DNA from: Nitzschia sp. pyKryTriq1
Lineage: Eukaryota; Bacillariophyta; Bacillariophyceae; Bacillariales; Bacillariaceae
Assembly (NCBI GenBank): GCA_956465555.1
Contig: OY101119.1
Span: 3,210,629 to 3,274,628 of the forward strand
Direction of reading: 5' to 3'
DNA: 64,000 nt
Shown here: positions 19,761 through 30,361 of the stretch, piece by piece
Numbering within the stretch: the first letter of the stretch is position 1
Layout: every line of letters starts with the position of its first letter
The notes under the pieces: generated by a model
The model's database searches: none
What the model was told of the DNA's origin: nothing
The model's input: only the letters and a program-made list of their open reading frames with translations
Made by a program: the position numbers and the translations under genes

Positions 19761-22472
19761 ATGACGACGAGCAGTACCTTCTTTGCCCCGGCGCCCCGGT
19801 CCTTTTCTCCGAGGCGACCGTCCTCATGGCGGCCGCAGCAGCAGCAACAACAACAACAACAACATGCACCAGAGAAGCAGAAGCAGGAAGAGACAAAAGC
19901 AACACCAACAACAACAAAAAGGATGAACAACATCAAGGCGACGAAATCGCCACGCTATTCCAAGGCCCATACGACAAAGATGAATATGACTAGTACTATC
20001 GAACCACAAAGTGTCATGTCGGCACCACCAAACTTATTTTCGTCAGCTGGCGCTGCTGGTGGTGGTTCCACAATTTCTTCTTCTTCTTCCAAGCAGCAAC
20101 GACTATTTGGAAGGCTACGATGGAATCATCATACACGAGAAACAAAGCCACCCGAACAAGAAGCAGCAACAGCAGCAACAGCAACAGCAAGAAGACCAAC
20201 GAAACATGATCATCATCATCATGAAGAAACAAGAGAGGACCAAGAAGAAGTCCATGATGATCTTCGAAAGGAATATTATGCCGCTGCTCCGCCGAAAAAG
20301 GTGGAAGAAAAACGTCGGCAACAACCACAAAAGCAACAGCAAAAGCAAAAGCAGCAAAGACCAAAAACGAAACCAAAATTCACAGGAGATGAGACACAAC
20401 TAGTACTACGGAACAACCCTTCCTTGATTGATTCTGACGACGACGACGAAGAAGAGGAGGAAGAAGACGACAACGAGGAGGACGAGGATGTTCTTGGTGC
20501 GCTGATGGATCAACGACAGTGTCGAGATGAAATCTCGTTTCCTACTATTCGTGGTAGTAGTGGTGGTGGTGGTGGTTTCTACAAGCCACTATCAGAGGAG
20601 TGTCGTTTTGATGCATCTTCCTATTATCAATGTCCATCTTTGGACTCTTGTGATCCGTTAGGCGATAATGATATGCCTCCGGTCGTGGCGACGACGAGGA
20701 CGAAGACGAGGAGTCCGCTAATATTACACAAAGCCGACAGTGATGACGATGACAACAACAACAACAACAATGATGACGATGATGATGATGATGAAATGTC
20801 CAACCTAACCATTTCGCAATACCAACCAAGACGAAGAAGGGCAAGAAGAGCAGCATCACCCACCGAACAGATCGCGGAGTATCCCAAGATTCTTCTACCC
20901 AATACGCCGTCGCCAACACCAACACCACCACACCGAGAATACGAACAAATAGAACAGCATGATCAAGAGGATCAGGACATGCAAAGTCTGGCCGAGACTC
21001 TTACCGTCCTATCGGCTTTTTCCTTGATTACACCACCCAATCAGTGGATTCATAAGGATTCCTTTTTACATCGTCGACTCAAATTTGAACAATGGGGGAT
21101 TCCCATTTCTAAAGAAATGAAAAAGAATACCTATTCACGTCTATTCCATAAAGATTATGATCATGAATATGATGCTCCCAGAGGGAATCGTTATTATTCT
21201 CAAGTCTCGGCCTTGCAAGTCGAAAAGAAACAATTGGAACGTGCCCTTCATGAACGACTGGTATGGATTCTGTATAAAGACAAATACTGGTGGCCGGCCA
21301 TTGTCTACGACAATTATCGTCAATTGATTCAAGACCAAAGTTTGTCCCAACATGTGTGGTATCGATTGCCCTTTTGGAAACGATTCCAGCTGGCATCGCT
21401 TCTCGTCTGGTCCAAAGAGGACGACCGGCGGAATCATACCCAAGTCGCACGACTCTTGGGGCGGGGCAATACCAATGATGTTGACGGGACGGGAGGAAGT
21501 ATCGAAATTGTCGAGGTGCAAGAGACCTGGCCGTTTCAGGATGAGTCCAAAGTCACTCAGGTGATTGGGGAAATGGCCTTGAACGGGGATTACTTTCGTG
21601 ATCATCCTACATTGTATTTGGATTGGCATCGCGCTATGGATCAAATGGAACATTTGTTGAGTGATTGTTTGGGAATCGATTTGGACGCCTTGGAAGAACG
21701 AGCAGCACTAGATCCTCGCGTGGAGGAAAAGAACCGCCAACAACAACAACAACAACAACAACAATATCATCAAAAGCACAAGCACAAGCATGGCGCCAAG
21801 AAGAAAGCTACTAATTCTACTCCTGCTAAATTTTTTGGACGAGGAGAAGTCTCGGACATGACGGATGGAGATAGTGAAGACGAACTAATGATGATGATGG
21901 AGGAGGATAATTCTTTGATTGCTTCGACGGTGGCTAGTACTAGCAGCTACTACTACTATTCTGCTGACCGCACAGATAATACCGATGATCATACGGACGC
22001 GGATGGTGGTGATGGCGCAAACAAAGCAGCACTACTAGCATCCCCGACGCGGACACGACGCAAGACATGGCTGGAGCGGGCCAAGGAGGCTGAACAAAAG
22101 CAATGGGTTGCCAAATGCCAGGGTTGCTCGGATATCATATTGGACAGCGTCGAAGGAGCTTGTGATTGGAAGGACTCGACTGTTGCCTCTTGGTTTGATC
22201 AACCCACAGAAGCGATGAAACGATTGGAACGGAATGCTAATCTTGCCAATAAGACAAACAACACGACAAGAACAATGCGAGGAGGAGCTCGAGGATCACC
22301 ACCATCCCCAGCAGCAACAGCAGCACCACCACCAATCCCCCGCCGTAGTAACAATCTTCCTCGAACCACGCCTCCTCTTGCGTCCGCAAATGATAGTACT
22401 TCCTTGTACCATGCTGCCCGCCGAAAGGAACATCATATTGCCACCACCACGCGAGCACCAGTATACTACTAA
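19761..22472 (+). CDS. PWWP-like (WWPA) domain protein, 903 aa
   Basis: Single open frame. The first 400 residues are low-complexity (poly-Gln, acidic and basic runs). The conserved core (about 435-660) has QWGIPISKE, ERLVWILYKDKYWWPAIVY with an aromatic WWPA turn typical of PWWP folds, VARLLGRG, an acidic strand VEVQETWPF, and LYLDWHRAMDQMEHLL. A C-terminal block TWLERAKEAEQKQW is shared with the gene at 43053 (TWLERAHLA). PWWP domains bind methylated histone tails and DNA, so a chromatin role is inferred, but the match is by pattern and the family looks lineage-specific. The gene lies upstream of two HSF genes. An alternative start is unlikely because MTTSSTFF follows a clean ACC ATG context. 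Confidence 0.7.
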   Translation: MTTSSTFFAPAPRSFSPRRPSSWRPQQQQQQQQQHAPEKQKQEETKATPTTTKRMNNIKATKSPRYSKAHTTKMNMTSTIEPQSVMSAPPNLFSSAGAAGGGSTISSSSSKQQRLFGRLRWNHHTRETKPPEQEAATAATATARRPTKHDHHHHEETREDQEEVHDDLRKEYYAAAPPKKVEEKRRQQPQKQQQKQKQQRPKTKPKFTGDETQLVLRNNPSLIDSDDDDEEEEEEDDNEEDEDVLGALMDQRQCRDEISFPTIRGSSGGGGGFYKPLSEECRFDASSYYQCPSLDSCDPLGDNDMPPVVATTRTKTRSPLILHKADSDDDDNNNNNNDDDDDDDEMSNLTISQYQPRRRRARRAASPTEQIAEYPKILLPNTPSPTPTPPHREYEQIEQHDQEDQDMQSLAETLTVLSAFSLITPPNQWIHKDSFLHRRLKFEQWGIPISKEMKKNTYSRLFHKDYDHEYDAPRGNRYYSQVSALQVEKKQLERALHERLVWILYKDKYWWPAIVYDNYRQLIQDQSLSQHVWYRLPFWKRFQLASLLVWSKEDDRRNHTQVARLLGRGNTNDVDGTGGSIEIVEVQETWPFQDESKVTQVIGEMALNGDYFRDHPTLYLDWHRAMDQMEHLLSDCLGIDLDALEERAALDPRVEEKNRQQQQQQQQQYHQKHKHKHGAKKKATNSTPAKFFGRGEVSDMTDGDSEDELMMMMEEDNSLIASTVASTSSYYYYSADRTDNTDDHTDADGGDGANKAALLASPTRTRRKTWLERAKEAEQKQWVAKCQGCSDIILDSVEGACDWKDSTVASWFDQPTEAMKRLERNANLANKTNNTTRTMRGGARGSPPSPAATAAPPPIPRRSNNLPRTTPPLASANDSTSLYHAARRKEHHIATTTRAPVYY

Positions 22473-22560
22473 ATAAGAATGTACTATAAGGCTTGTTCTT
22501 CTCTTCATCTACTAGCGTAGCCCTGTCGTTCCGGCGCGAGCGAGACCACTCGCCTCACGA

Positions 22561-22767
22561 CCGTCAAGGCAATGGTTAATTTAGACAGTGCACTTTTTCG
22601 CTGCACGTAGTTCCGTACCGGTAGTAGACGCGGCCGGCCGTGGGGGTTGGCGTATGATACTAACTAAATCTACGAGCAGGGAGTTACAGTTACGTACTAC
22701 TACTACTACTACTAAATCGTAAAGCAGCGAAAAAGTGCACTGTCTAGTTTAGTTGCTACCTTGACGG
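22561..22767. mobile_element. MITE-like element with 44-bp terminal inverted repeats
   Basis: The left arm 22561-22604 starts CCGTCAAGG and ends GTGCACTTTTTCGCTGC. The right arm 22724-22767 is its reverse complement, with about 9 mismatches in 44 by eye, concentrated in the middle. The inside is about 120 bp with no coding capacity and a (TAC)n run. The right arm plus flank (22717-22771) recurs almost unchanged at 52323-52377, so this is a dispersed family. Confidence 0.7.
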
Positions 22768-22932
22768 TTGAGAGCAATTAATAGTAGGATGGTGAATGCA
22801 TGAAAAAGGGGATGAATGACGACATAGTCAGTATTATTTGTATTATGTACACTTAAATAACTATGATATGTATGGGATTTCTTGGAAGATGGAAAGGACA
22901 ATTCGATTCGATTCGATTCGATTCCAAGATGA

Positions 22933-24871
22933 TCAAAGATGATGAAGATTCAAAGATGATTCTTCAGCAGTACATACAAGGTGTTGGGCGGGTCGTCTGA
23001 TGGTCCGGGTGATTTTACTACACAAATGTCGAGCATTCGCTCGAAGGTACGGATGTGAAATGACGCCTCGATCCGCCGCTCCTCTTCCTCCTTTGGATTG
23101 ACGGTGGAATTGGTACAGATTCAATTGCCGTCGAAAGGATTCATATTTGCTTTGATCAAAAAACATGGGCATGACTTTTTCGACAAATGCATCATGATCA
23201 AATACTTTAAACGCAGTGCCTTGATTCACCCAAGAAACAATGTGGGAATATTGGTATTGAGTCGAGCTGTCCAGCATCAAATGGAGCTTAAAAGGAAAGC
23301 TCAAGTCGTCGCATGAGGAGGAGGAGGAGCATGATTCAGCGGTGCTGGGAGCATCCGTCCTGGCTCCTGGACAACTTGTTGTTTCTTTCGAAATCATTGT
23401 GTCCTCTTCTTGACGTACCACCAAGTCTCTTGATGTTGTTGTGGTTGTGGGCAAGAAGAACGGCTCGTGTTCTTCTTCTTCTTTTCCGCCGCCGCCAGTA
23501 TCATTGCGGCAAGAACTATCAAAGTCGTCGAGGAGCGCAATGAATCCATCGAACTCTATCATTTCTTCGTCGCCTCGGCCATCGAGGATGATGCTGTTGT
23601 TGTTGTGCTGCTGGTGCTCTTCTTGTTGGTAGTGGTAGGATGGTGGTGGTGGCGTGCTGGAAGAAGAGTCGTTCTTCTTGCTTTCAATGATCACGGAAGA
23701 TGGTGATGATGATGAGGAGGCTGTGGGTACAATAGAAAAGAGGCTATCGTCCATCGAAAAGAGAGCATGATGGTCTTCTTGAAGAGCAGTTTGACGAGGG
23801 GGCGCCTTCTTCTCCTTCTTCTTCTGCGCCGGATAGAAGAAGTTGTAGAAAGTATTGACTTCGTCATCGGACAAAATCATATTACTAGTACTAGTAGTAC
23901 TCTCATCCTTCTTCTTCCCCAGCACTCCTGACGGCGATTGCTCCTCCTGGCTGCTCGTCCTGCTGGGGAGACGAGGTGGAATAATAGTCAGCGAGGAGGA
24001 CGAAGAGGCCCCCGCCGAGGCGTATTCTGTCTTTGAAATGATAATCTTGGCGGCTTTATGTCGAACGATTGACTCGCAAAGATCGGGTTGACCTCGGATA
24101 AAACTTTAAAGAACAAGTGATCATGATTTTTTGCTTCTGTGAGATTTTGTTGTTCTTTCGGACCATCATTATTGTTGCTGTACCAGCAAGAAGAACCATA
24201 GAGTGGACTCCTTGTTCCGTTCCACGAGAAGTACTACTACGTACCTTTGGTGCTGATAGCCGCCCTTGTTGGGTCCGAATGGAACCTTTAAAGTAGAGCA
24301 ACGAGAAGGACAATGGATCAAGTCGATATTGTGAGAAGGGAGGAGGGCAGGACATAGGAGACATACTGGTAAAGTATGGCTTATTCTGAAGCGGCACCAG
24401 CACGGCGCAAGATAGTAGTCTCATACTACTAATGGTAGTACAGTACCGGTATAATACTGCATGCGCCACCACCAGTTGGTGCTGATGCATATTGGTACTC
24501 TCCTCGGAACTTCATCGTACTACTACGTTCGGCTCGTCTCTCATGATCATCATCGTCGGCAAGCGACGACGAGGAGGACGATCATGGAGATAGCTATAGT
24601 AGTAGTACGATCATGATAGTATGGAGGAGGAGGAGCGATATGATGCGATGTCTTTTACCTGTTTCCAACCATAGATATTCAACTGACGTTGAAAGCTTTC
24701 CCATTTCGTTTGATGGAAGTACGCTGGCATAATTTTCCTATCGAGAAATGCCTCGGGCTGAAAGACCTTGAACGATTTACCGCCGGGTTGCCACGAGATT
24801 ACGTCTTCGAATCCGTGGCTTTCCGCGTCTTGGAGCAACGTGTAAACGTCTCGTCGATCGGGGATCATCAT
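22933..24871 (-). CDS. Double-DNA-binding-domain HSF-type transcription factor A, three exons
   Basis: Model: exon 1 24659-24871, intron 24286-24658 (373 bp), exon 2 24245-24285 (41 nt), intron 24104-24244 (141 bp), exon 3 22933-24103; 474 residues. Domain 1 (about 8-105): VYTLLQDAESHGFEDVISW, FQRQLNIYGW, then the wing GPNKGGYQHQ encoded by the 41-nt exon, then FIRGQPDLCESIV. Linker: NTFYNFFYP, acidic FIALLDDFD, homopolymers. Domain 2 (from 354): FPFKLHLML, IVSWVNQGTAFKVFD, YESFRRQLNLYQF, RGVISHPYLR. HSF domains are winged helix-turn-helix DNA binders acting in the nucleus. No heptad-repeat oligomerisation region was recognised. Both acceptors end CTTTAAAG. The N-terminus is short, so an upstream exon cannot be excluded. 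Confidence 0.8.
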
Positions 24872-26328
24872 GTTAGATAATACATATATTGTTTTCAGAG
24901 AAGAGAAGCAAAAGTGGCTGATTTTGTGCGATCGATGAGATATTATCTGTCTTCACAAAAACTGCATGTCTATCTGTGGAAGGTTCGTACTGTACCTGGT
25001 CTTGCAGTACAAAGTTACCAGGTACTTGTACCAGTAGAAAAGATGTGATGCAATGGATTGGTTTACCGCTACGTTTGGTGCGAAGATCTCAATTCGCAAT
25101 GTACCAAAGCACACAAAGAACATCAGTACTACAACTTTGCTTCACGCTTTCGTAGAATGGATGAAATAATAAAATAATGATCTGGGGAGAAGCATGCAAG
25201 CTGCTCCTGATATATCGAAGCGAAGGTTGGACTTTTTCTACCGATGATTCTTGGTGACGAGGACAAATATTTAACATGAAGAACATCGGCGGCAGCTGCT
25301 GTTTCATATGCCCGGTTCTCCAGACAGATGTCTCTCTGGTTCCAGAGACTTCTTCTCGACGACAGGAGGAGAATCAAGCGCTTAACCACCACAGGCGAGT
25401 TCGGATTGGCCCTCAGTGCCTGCTGGTACTGTGTACTCGTAGATAGCCAAACTTCGACTACTCTGTGAGAGAGCTCTCAGCTCAGAGAGAGCTCTTAAGG
25501 TGGATATGCAACCAAAAGTACTAAAATAGCTTTTTGATACTGTCACACGTAGACTCTAGGGGCCTCGAAAGGGGGGCGATCGGATTGGCGTTAAGAATAT
25601 AGTTAGAGACGGCAGCTGCTTCACGACTACTACTACGCAAAACAACTGGTACCTGTACTGTACTTCGAACCATAAAATAAAATGTCGAGGCGTGGTCGGA
25701 GCGCTACACGTACGCTGGTGGTAATTATTGGTTTGTTGCCATATTTGTGCTGCGGGGAAGAAAGCGAAGGCGAACGCCGAGCAGACGAAACACCAGATTT
25801 GCGGGGAGTTGCCCGATCCTTGCCCTGTCCCGTGGATTGGGTAGATAGTACAATGTTTATACCACGTAAAAGCGAAGGCGAATCTAACAATAAAGCCCCT
25901 ACATTCTTCCTTAGCACAGATTCCCTAAATTGTGCGAATCGGAAATTAGACTCCGACCCCTACATCTCTGGAAAAAGAGTCCGAGCACCACATCTATGTA
26001 GAATCATGAATCACTCTTCTCACTGTGTGCGTCCTTTGTGAGCTGTGATGCGATCTCTCAAAGCGCTCCGGAGATCTCTCAAAGCGCTCCGGCGTTCTTG
26101 TGGATTTCTCCGCAAGTTACTTGTACGGTACGTGGTACCAGTACGGAATGTACGCGTTCCCGAGTACCGGACATTTTCGAATGCAGTATTAGACACAAAA
26201 CTTCATTCGTGCATCATTTTTCATTTTCCCCCCTCCGATCGCACATCACACATCACATCTTCCATTGATTTCTTGTGTCATAAAAGTGCAAAGACGCCGA
26301 AATCTAGCAGCATACCACCAACAGCACG
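24872..26328. other. Intergenic region between divergent HSF genes
   Basis: A shared upstream region of the minus-strand HSF A and plus-strand HSF B genes. Visible: a palindromic GAGAGCTCTC cluster at 25465-25495, and a tandem 21-bp duplication at about 26049-26090 (ATCTCTCAAAGCGCTCCGG twice). A 119-codon frame at 25682 has a hydrophobic stretch but no convincing gene character. I saw no clean array of inverted GAA units (heat-shock element), only scattered TTC/GAA words. Confidence 0.45.
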
Positions 26329-27666
26329 ATGACGATGATTTTGTGGAACCAACAACTACAACAAGATGATCGTCGACTCGATTTCCACTTCAATACTCTG
26401 GCATTCCCTGCCAAATTGCACTCGCTTCTCAGCGACGCCGAACGTGAAGGATTCCAAGATATCATCAACTGGCAACCAGACGGCAAATCATTCAAGATCC
26501 ACAAGCCCGAAGTGTTCGAACAAACCATCATGCAGTCGTACTTTATGCAGACCAAGTTCAAGTCCTTCCAGCGCCAACTCAACATCTACGGCTTCAAGAT
26601 GGTGCAAGTCGGCCACAACAAGGGCGGGTACGCGCACAAGAACTTTCTCAAAGATCAACTGGCGCTTTGTGATAGGATTGTCCGCCGAAAGGACGTACGG
26701 GCATCATCCTCGTCGTCGCAGCCGTCTTCTACGAGCAGAAGTGCTGCCAATAACAAGAAGTACTACTACAATACTACTGGTATCCTCGCTCCTCGTCGTC
26801 ACATGATGAGTTCTTGCTGTGGTGGTGGGTCCAGCACCATGACGGCTTCGCTCGAAGACGTGATGGTAGCTCCACTCATTATGGATGCTGACGATCAAGG
26901 CGACCATCAAGCTGCCGTGCACCATCGACGAGCCTCATCGGTTCTCGTCGATGTCTTTGCGCTCAAGAATATGGCTGTGTTCTTTGATCTAGAAGATAGT
27001 AGTAGTAGTATCGTGATGCCGCCACAACAGCAACAAGCAGAGGAGGATGACGATGCTGCTGCTGCTGCTGCTGCTGCTTCTTTTTTCCTCGAGGATCATG
27101 ATCATCAAGCCTTCTTTCTTAAATCCTTCAATCTTGGCGCCGAAGACGGAGCTGTATTGGACGACTTGGTCGCTCTACTAGTAGATGAAGATGAAAGCAC
27201 CATCGCTACTACTACTACTAGTAGTACGACGAGTAGTACCAGCGACGACGATGAACTTTTATTTCAAAGTCTTGTTCTACCAGACGCAACCATTGCCAGC
27301 ACTACTACCAGCACTACTACTACTACTACTACTTTGGAACAACAACAAGACGAAGCCAATGCTGATGATGAGGATCTCAGTTTCCCCTTCAAACTCCACC
27401 TCATGCTCGAGTCGGCCGAACAAGACAACTACAGTCATATCGTGTCATGGATCAATGGAGGTACAGCCTTCAAAGTCTACGATACTGACGCCTTTGTGAA
27501 TCACGTCATGCCCCATTTTTTCAATCAATCCAAGTACGAGTCGTTTCGCCGTCAACTCAATCTGTATCACTTTACTCGAAAGAGCAAGGGGCTGGAGCGG
27601 GGTGTCATTTCGCATCCCTGTCTGCGACAAGGACAACGTCAGTTGTGTCGACTAATCCAACGATGA
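26329..27666 (+). CDS. Double-DNA-binding-domain HSF-type transcription factor B, 445 aa
   Basis: Intronless. Domain 1 (about 26-120): FPAKLHSLLSDAEREGFQDI, INWQPDGKSFKIHKPEVFEQ, FQRQLNIYGFKMV, wing GHNKGGYAHKNFL, then LCDRIVRRK. The linker carries Ser, Ala, Thr and Gln runs and the acidic-hydrophobic segment DDLVALLVDEDES, similar to one in HSF A and a candidate activation motif. Domain 2 (352-445): FPFKLHLMLESAEQDNYSHI, VSWINGGTAFKVYD, YESFRRQLNLYHF, RGVISHPCLR, ending at the stop shortly after. Domain 2 is closer to the second domains of A and C than to its own domain 1 (for example RRQLNLY against QRQLNIYG). Nuclear DNA binding is inferred from the family. Confidence 0.88.
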   Translation: MTMILWNQQLQQDDRRLDFHFNTLAFPAKLHSLLSDAEREGFQDIINWQPDGKSFKIHKPEVFEQTIMQSYFMQTKFKSFQRQLNIYGFKMVQVGHNKGGYAHKNFLKDQLALCDRIVRRKDVRASSSSSQPSSTSRSAANNKKYYYNTTGILAPRRHMMSSCCGGGSSTMTASLEDVMVAPLIMDADDQGDHQAAVHHRRASSVLVDVFALKNMAVFFDLEDSSSSIVMPPQQQQAEEDDDAAAAAAAASFFLEDHDHQAFFLKSFNLGAEDGAVLDDLVALLVDEDESTIATTTTSSTTSSTSDDDELLFQSLVLPDATIASTTTSTTTTTTTLEQQQDEANADDEDLSFPFKLHLMLESAEQDNYSHIVSWINGGTAFKVYDTDAFVNHVMPHFFNQSKYESFRRQLNLYHFTRKSKGLERGVISHPCLRQGQRQLCRLIQR

Positions 27667-28301
27667 AGAAGCACCAGCATCATCATTCGTCCAGTAGTAG
27701 TACTTGGCAATAAAGGCGAGAAGACATCAGGACGGCGAGCACCACCACTACCACTTCTATTTAAACAATTTAGATATTTTTGGATGCAACAAGCTGATCT
27801 AGTAGTAGTAGTAGTAGCAGTAGTAGCTGCTTGACGATATAACAATACTACTACTTGAGTAGCACTACTCGAGTACTACTAGCACTAGTACTACTAGCTA
27901 GAGTACTACTGGTACTGGTACTACTACTAGCTAGTAGTACGACTAAGCTACTACTCTAGTAGTGGTACTACTAGTAGTAGTACGACTAAGCTAACGCAGT
28001 ACTGTAGCTACTACTACTAGTAGCTATATTGTAATCTACTACTACTACTACTACTACTACTAGCTAATAGTACTAGTACTAGAGTAGAGTAGCTATTTCG
28101 AGAGTACGAGTACAAACTAGTACAACACTACTACTATTCATTCATTTATTCATTCATTCGTTCATTAATTTAATTTGATATTCCATGGCATTACTACTAG
28201 TAGTACAGACATTATACTATGTACTGCGTTACTACGGTAGTAGTACAGTAGTACATTACATATTATTATTTACGTTGTTGCACTACATAATATTACTACT
28301 A
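27667..28301. other. Intergenic tract of CTAGTA palindromic repeats
   Basis: From about 27790 to 28310 the sequence is dominated by CTA/TAG trinucleotides that switch orientation again and again, giving nested palindromes such as CTACTAGTAG. An ATTC run lies near 28137-28165. No coding content was seen. It could form hairpins in either strand. Confidence 0.7.
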
Positions 28302-29990
28302 TTACATACCCCCCATCATTCGTTTCAACAAGGCAGCTTCCTTGTCGGCCTTGTTGGTCTTGTTGTTGTTTTTCTTCTTTTGAGGTGGTTGTTGTTGTTG
28401 TGGTTGTTCTTTGGAGGACGGAGCAGCCGCAGCAGCCGCAGCCGCATCAATGACACGCACCGCTTGGGGCATATCGGGAGGAGGAGGAGGAGGAGATGAT
28501 GCTGATGATGATGTGCTGGTTCTTGCGTGGTGGTTTTGTGTTGTTGTTGTTGTTGTTTGAAACCATTGGGGTTGGATAAACCATCCAGGACCAGCAGCAG
28601 TATCAGTAGTAGTAGTACTACTACCACTAGTAGTAATAAACCATCCAGGACCAGCAGCAGTATCAGTAGTAGTAGTACTACTACCACTAGTAGTATCAGT
28701 AGGCAACAAGGGTGGATGTTTCCACTTGACATGAATCTTGGCAGCCGGTACCAATTGCAATTCTTGTAATGTCTTGGTCGGATCCAATACCGTTCGGGGT
28801 GGAGTCGTAAAGAGTTCGAACAATGAAGAAGAAGAAGAAGTTGATGTTGATGATGATCCTGATTGTTTTGATGATGATGATGTTGATGGTTGTTTTGATG
28901 ATGAGGATTGCATTGAGAATAGTTGTGGTAGAAAGACTTGTTCCACCAACCCATCCATCACGGCCTGCAAACGTTCTTGAGGATTGAAATTGCCACTCAC
29001 CCAGCATGATCCATTATTATTATGATGATTAGTAGTAGGAAAATGGATTCGTAAATGAGCATGACTGTATACCTTTTGTTGTTTCAATCGTTGTAAATCC
29101 CGCATGGCCTTGGTGGTAAAACCACGATTTTCTTGCGCTTGTCGTTCCTTTTGTTGTCTGGCAAGTTGAGCGGCCAAGAGTGAGGCATCACCAGCAGCAG
29201 CACCAGCAGCAGCACCAGTTCCAGTTGGATCTGAAGCGGCAGCCAAGGAACTACTACTACTACTACTAGTAGTAGTAGTATCATTGTTGTTGTTGTGGTT
29301 TCGATACGCTTTCCAGTCTCGATTTCGTGTAATAGTATTACTAGCAGTAGCAGTACTACTAGCAGTAGTAGTACCACCGGTACCGGTACCGGTACCACCA
29401 GTAATAGTACCTTGTAGTTGTTGTTCCAATCGTGCTTGTTGTTGTTGCAAGGCTAGTAATTCTTGTTCCGTTTTGGATTTCCATCCGGGTGGCGGACCCA
29501 AGGAAGTACCGACCGCGGCGGATTGTCCATCATAGCGTCGTCCTTGATAGACATTAAAGTCAACGTTGCCGTTCGAGCTCGAGCTGGTAGTAGTATTAGT
29601 AGTCACGAGGGTGACGGGCGTCGGCATGGGTGGCAATGTGTCGGCACGAATATGGAGTTCATGGACCAGAGTGTGCTGAATCATTCGTCGCGCTTGGACC
29701 AACACTGGCGTTTGTTCGTTCCGACTCTCGAGCGTCATAATGTCTTGTTGTTGTTGCCCTTGTAGTTGCCCTTGTTGTAGTCCTTGTCCTAGTTGATGCC
29801 CTTGTTCTTGTTGTTGTGAAAAGGTAAATCCAATCGCTTGCAAGACACCCACTCCTTGTGGTTGGACAATCTTTTGATGAATCGCGGGATTGGAAAGTCG
29901 AATGGTTCGGACTTTGGGATTACTACTTCTACTAGTCTTCAAGAGGTTGTCGATAATCTTGAGCAGTGTTTGTAGACAAACGAACGACTC
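28302..29990 (-). CDS. PUB- and UBX-domain protein (UBXN6/UBXD1-like Cdc48 cofactor), 5' end unresolved
   Basis: The frame is open from 29990. The first in-frame Met (29942) lies inside the PUB domain, since CLQTLLKIIDNLLKTS precedes it in frame, so a short 5' exon is missing; its acceptor is probably just above 29990. The PUB domain reads TLLKIIDNLLK...VRTIRLSNPAIHQKIV...VLQAIGF. The middle is Gln/Thr/Ser-rich. The UBX-like domain near the C-terminus reads YSHAHLRIHFP, LFELFTTPPRTVL, TLQELQLVPAAKIHVKWK, with TTPPR at the site of the UBX FPR loop. PUB and UBX domains both bind the AAA ATPase Cdc48/p97, so a role as ubiquitin-pathway adaptor is inferred. A 60-bp in-frame duplication lies between UBX and the C-terminus. 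Confidence 0.75.
   Translation of the reverse strand, partial: ESFVCLQTLLKIIDNLLKTSRSSNPKVRTIRLSNPAIHQKIVQPQGVGVLQAIGFTFSQQQEQGHQLGQGLQQGQLQGQQQQDIMTLESRNEQTPVLVQARRMIQHTLVHELHIRADTLPPMPTPVTLVTTNTTTSSSSNGNVDFNVYQGRRYDGQSAAVGTSLGPPPGWKSKTEQELLALQQQQARLEQQLQGTITGGTGTGTGGTTTASSTATASNTITRNRDWKAYRNHNNNNDTTTTSSSSSSSLAAASDPTGTGAAAGAAAGDASLLAAQLARQQKERQAQENRGFTTKAMRDLQRLKQQKVYSHAHLRIHFPTTNHHNNNGSCWVSGNFNPQERLQAVMDGLVEQVFLPQLFSMQSSSSKQPSTSSSSKQSGSSSTSTSSSSSLFELFTTPPRTVLDPTKTLQELQLVPAAKIHVKWKHPPLLPTDTTSGSSTTTTDTAAGPGWFITTSGSSTTTTDTAAGPGWFIQPQWFQTTTTTTQNHHARTSTSSSASSPPPPPPDMPQAVRVIDAAAAAAAAPSSKEQPQQQQPPQKKKNNNKTNKADKEAALLKRMMGGM
28577..28694. repeat. 60-bp in-frame tandem duplication inside the UBX gene
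   Basis: Two copies with an exact 60-bp period (ATAAACCATCCAGG starts at 28577 and 28637). Each encodes 20 residues containing TTTTDTAAGPGWFI on the minus strand. The copies look identical, so the event is recent. Confidence 0.9.
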
Positions 29991-30054
29991 TCAGAATCTG
30001 ACTGGAGAGTAGAGTAGAGAAGCAGGAACAATGTAATGGCTTGTGTGTATATAG

Positions 30055-30105
30055 AGATAGATAGATAGATAGATAGATACGAGTAGATAGATAGATAGAT
30101 AGATC
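30055..30105. repeat. (GATA)n microsatellites
   Basis: Two GATA runs (about 30055-30079 and 30085-30102) separated by CGAGTA, in the region where the missing first exon or promoter of the UBX gene should lie. Confidence 0.9.
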
Positions 30106-30361
30106 TGGATGTTGTAATGGCTCTTTTAGCTACTGCTGCTGCTGCTGCTGCTGCTACTGTGTACTACTACGTTACGGTACTACTGTACCAGTACTGTAGT
30201 GCTGGATTTTGGTGACGCATGACTTGCCCGACCCATGGCTTGCCCTTCGATCTACTTCGATCGATATCTACACTGTACGATTTCGTACGCTGCGGTACTT
30301 GTGTGATATTGTACGCATTCGATCCGCGCGTACGCGTATGCATGCACTCATCACGCAAACG

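Noticed and set aside
26130-26200. Possible heat-shock element upstream of HSF B
   Set aside because: Only scattered GAA/TTC words with wrong spacing. No run of three inverted units.
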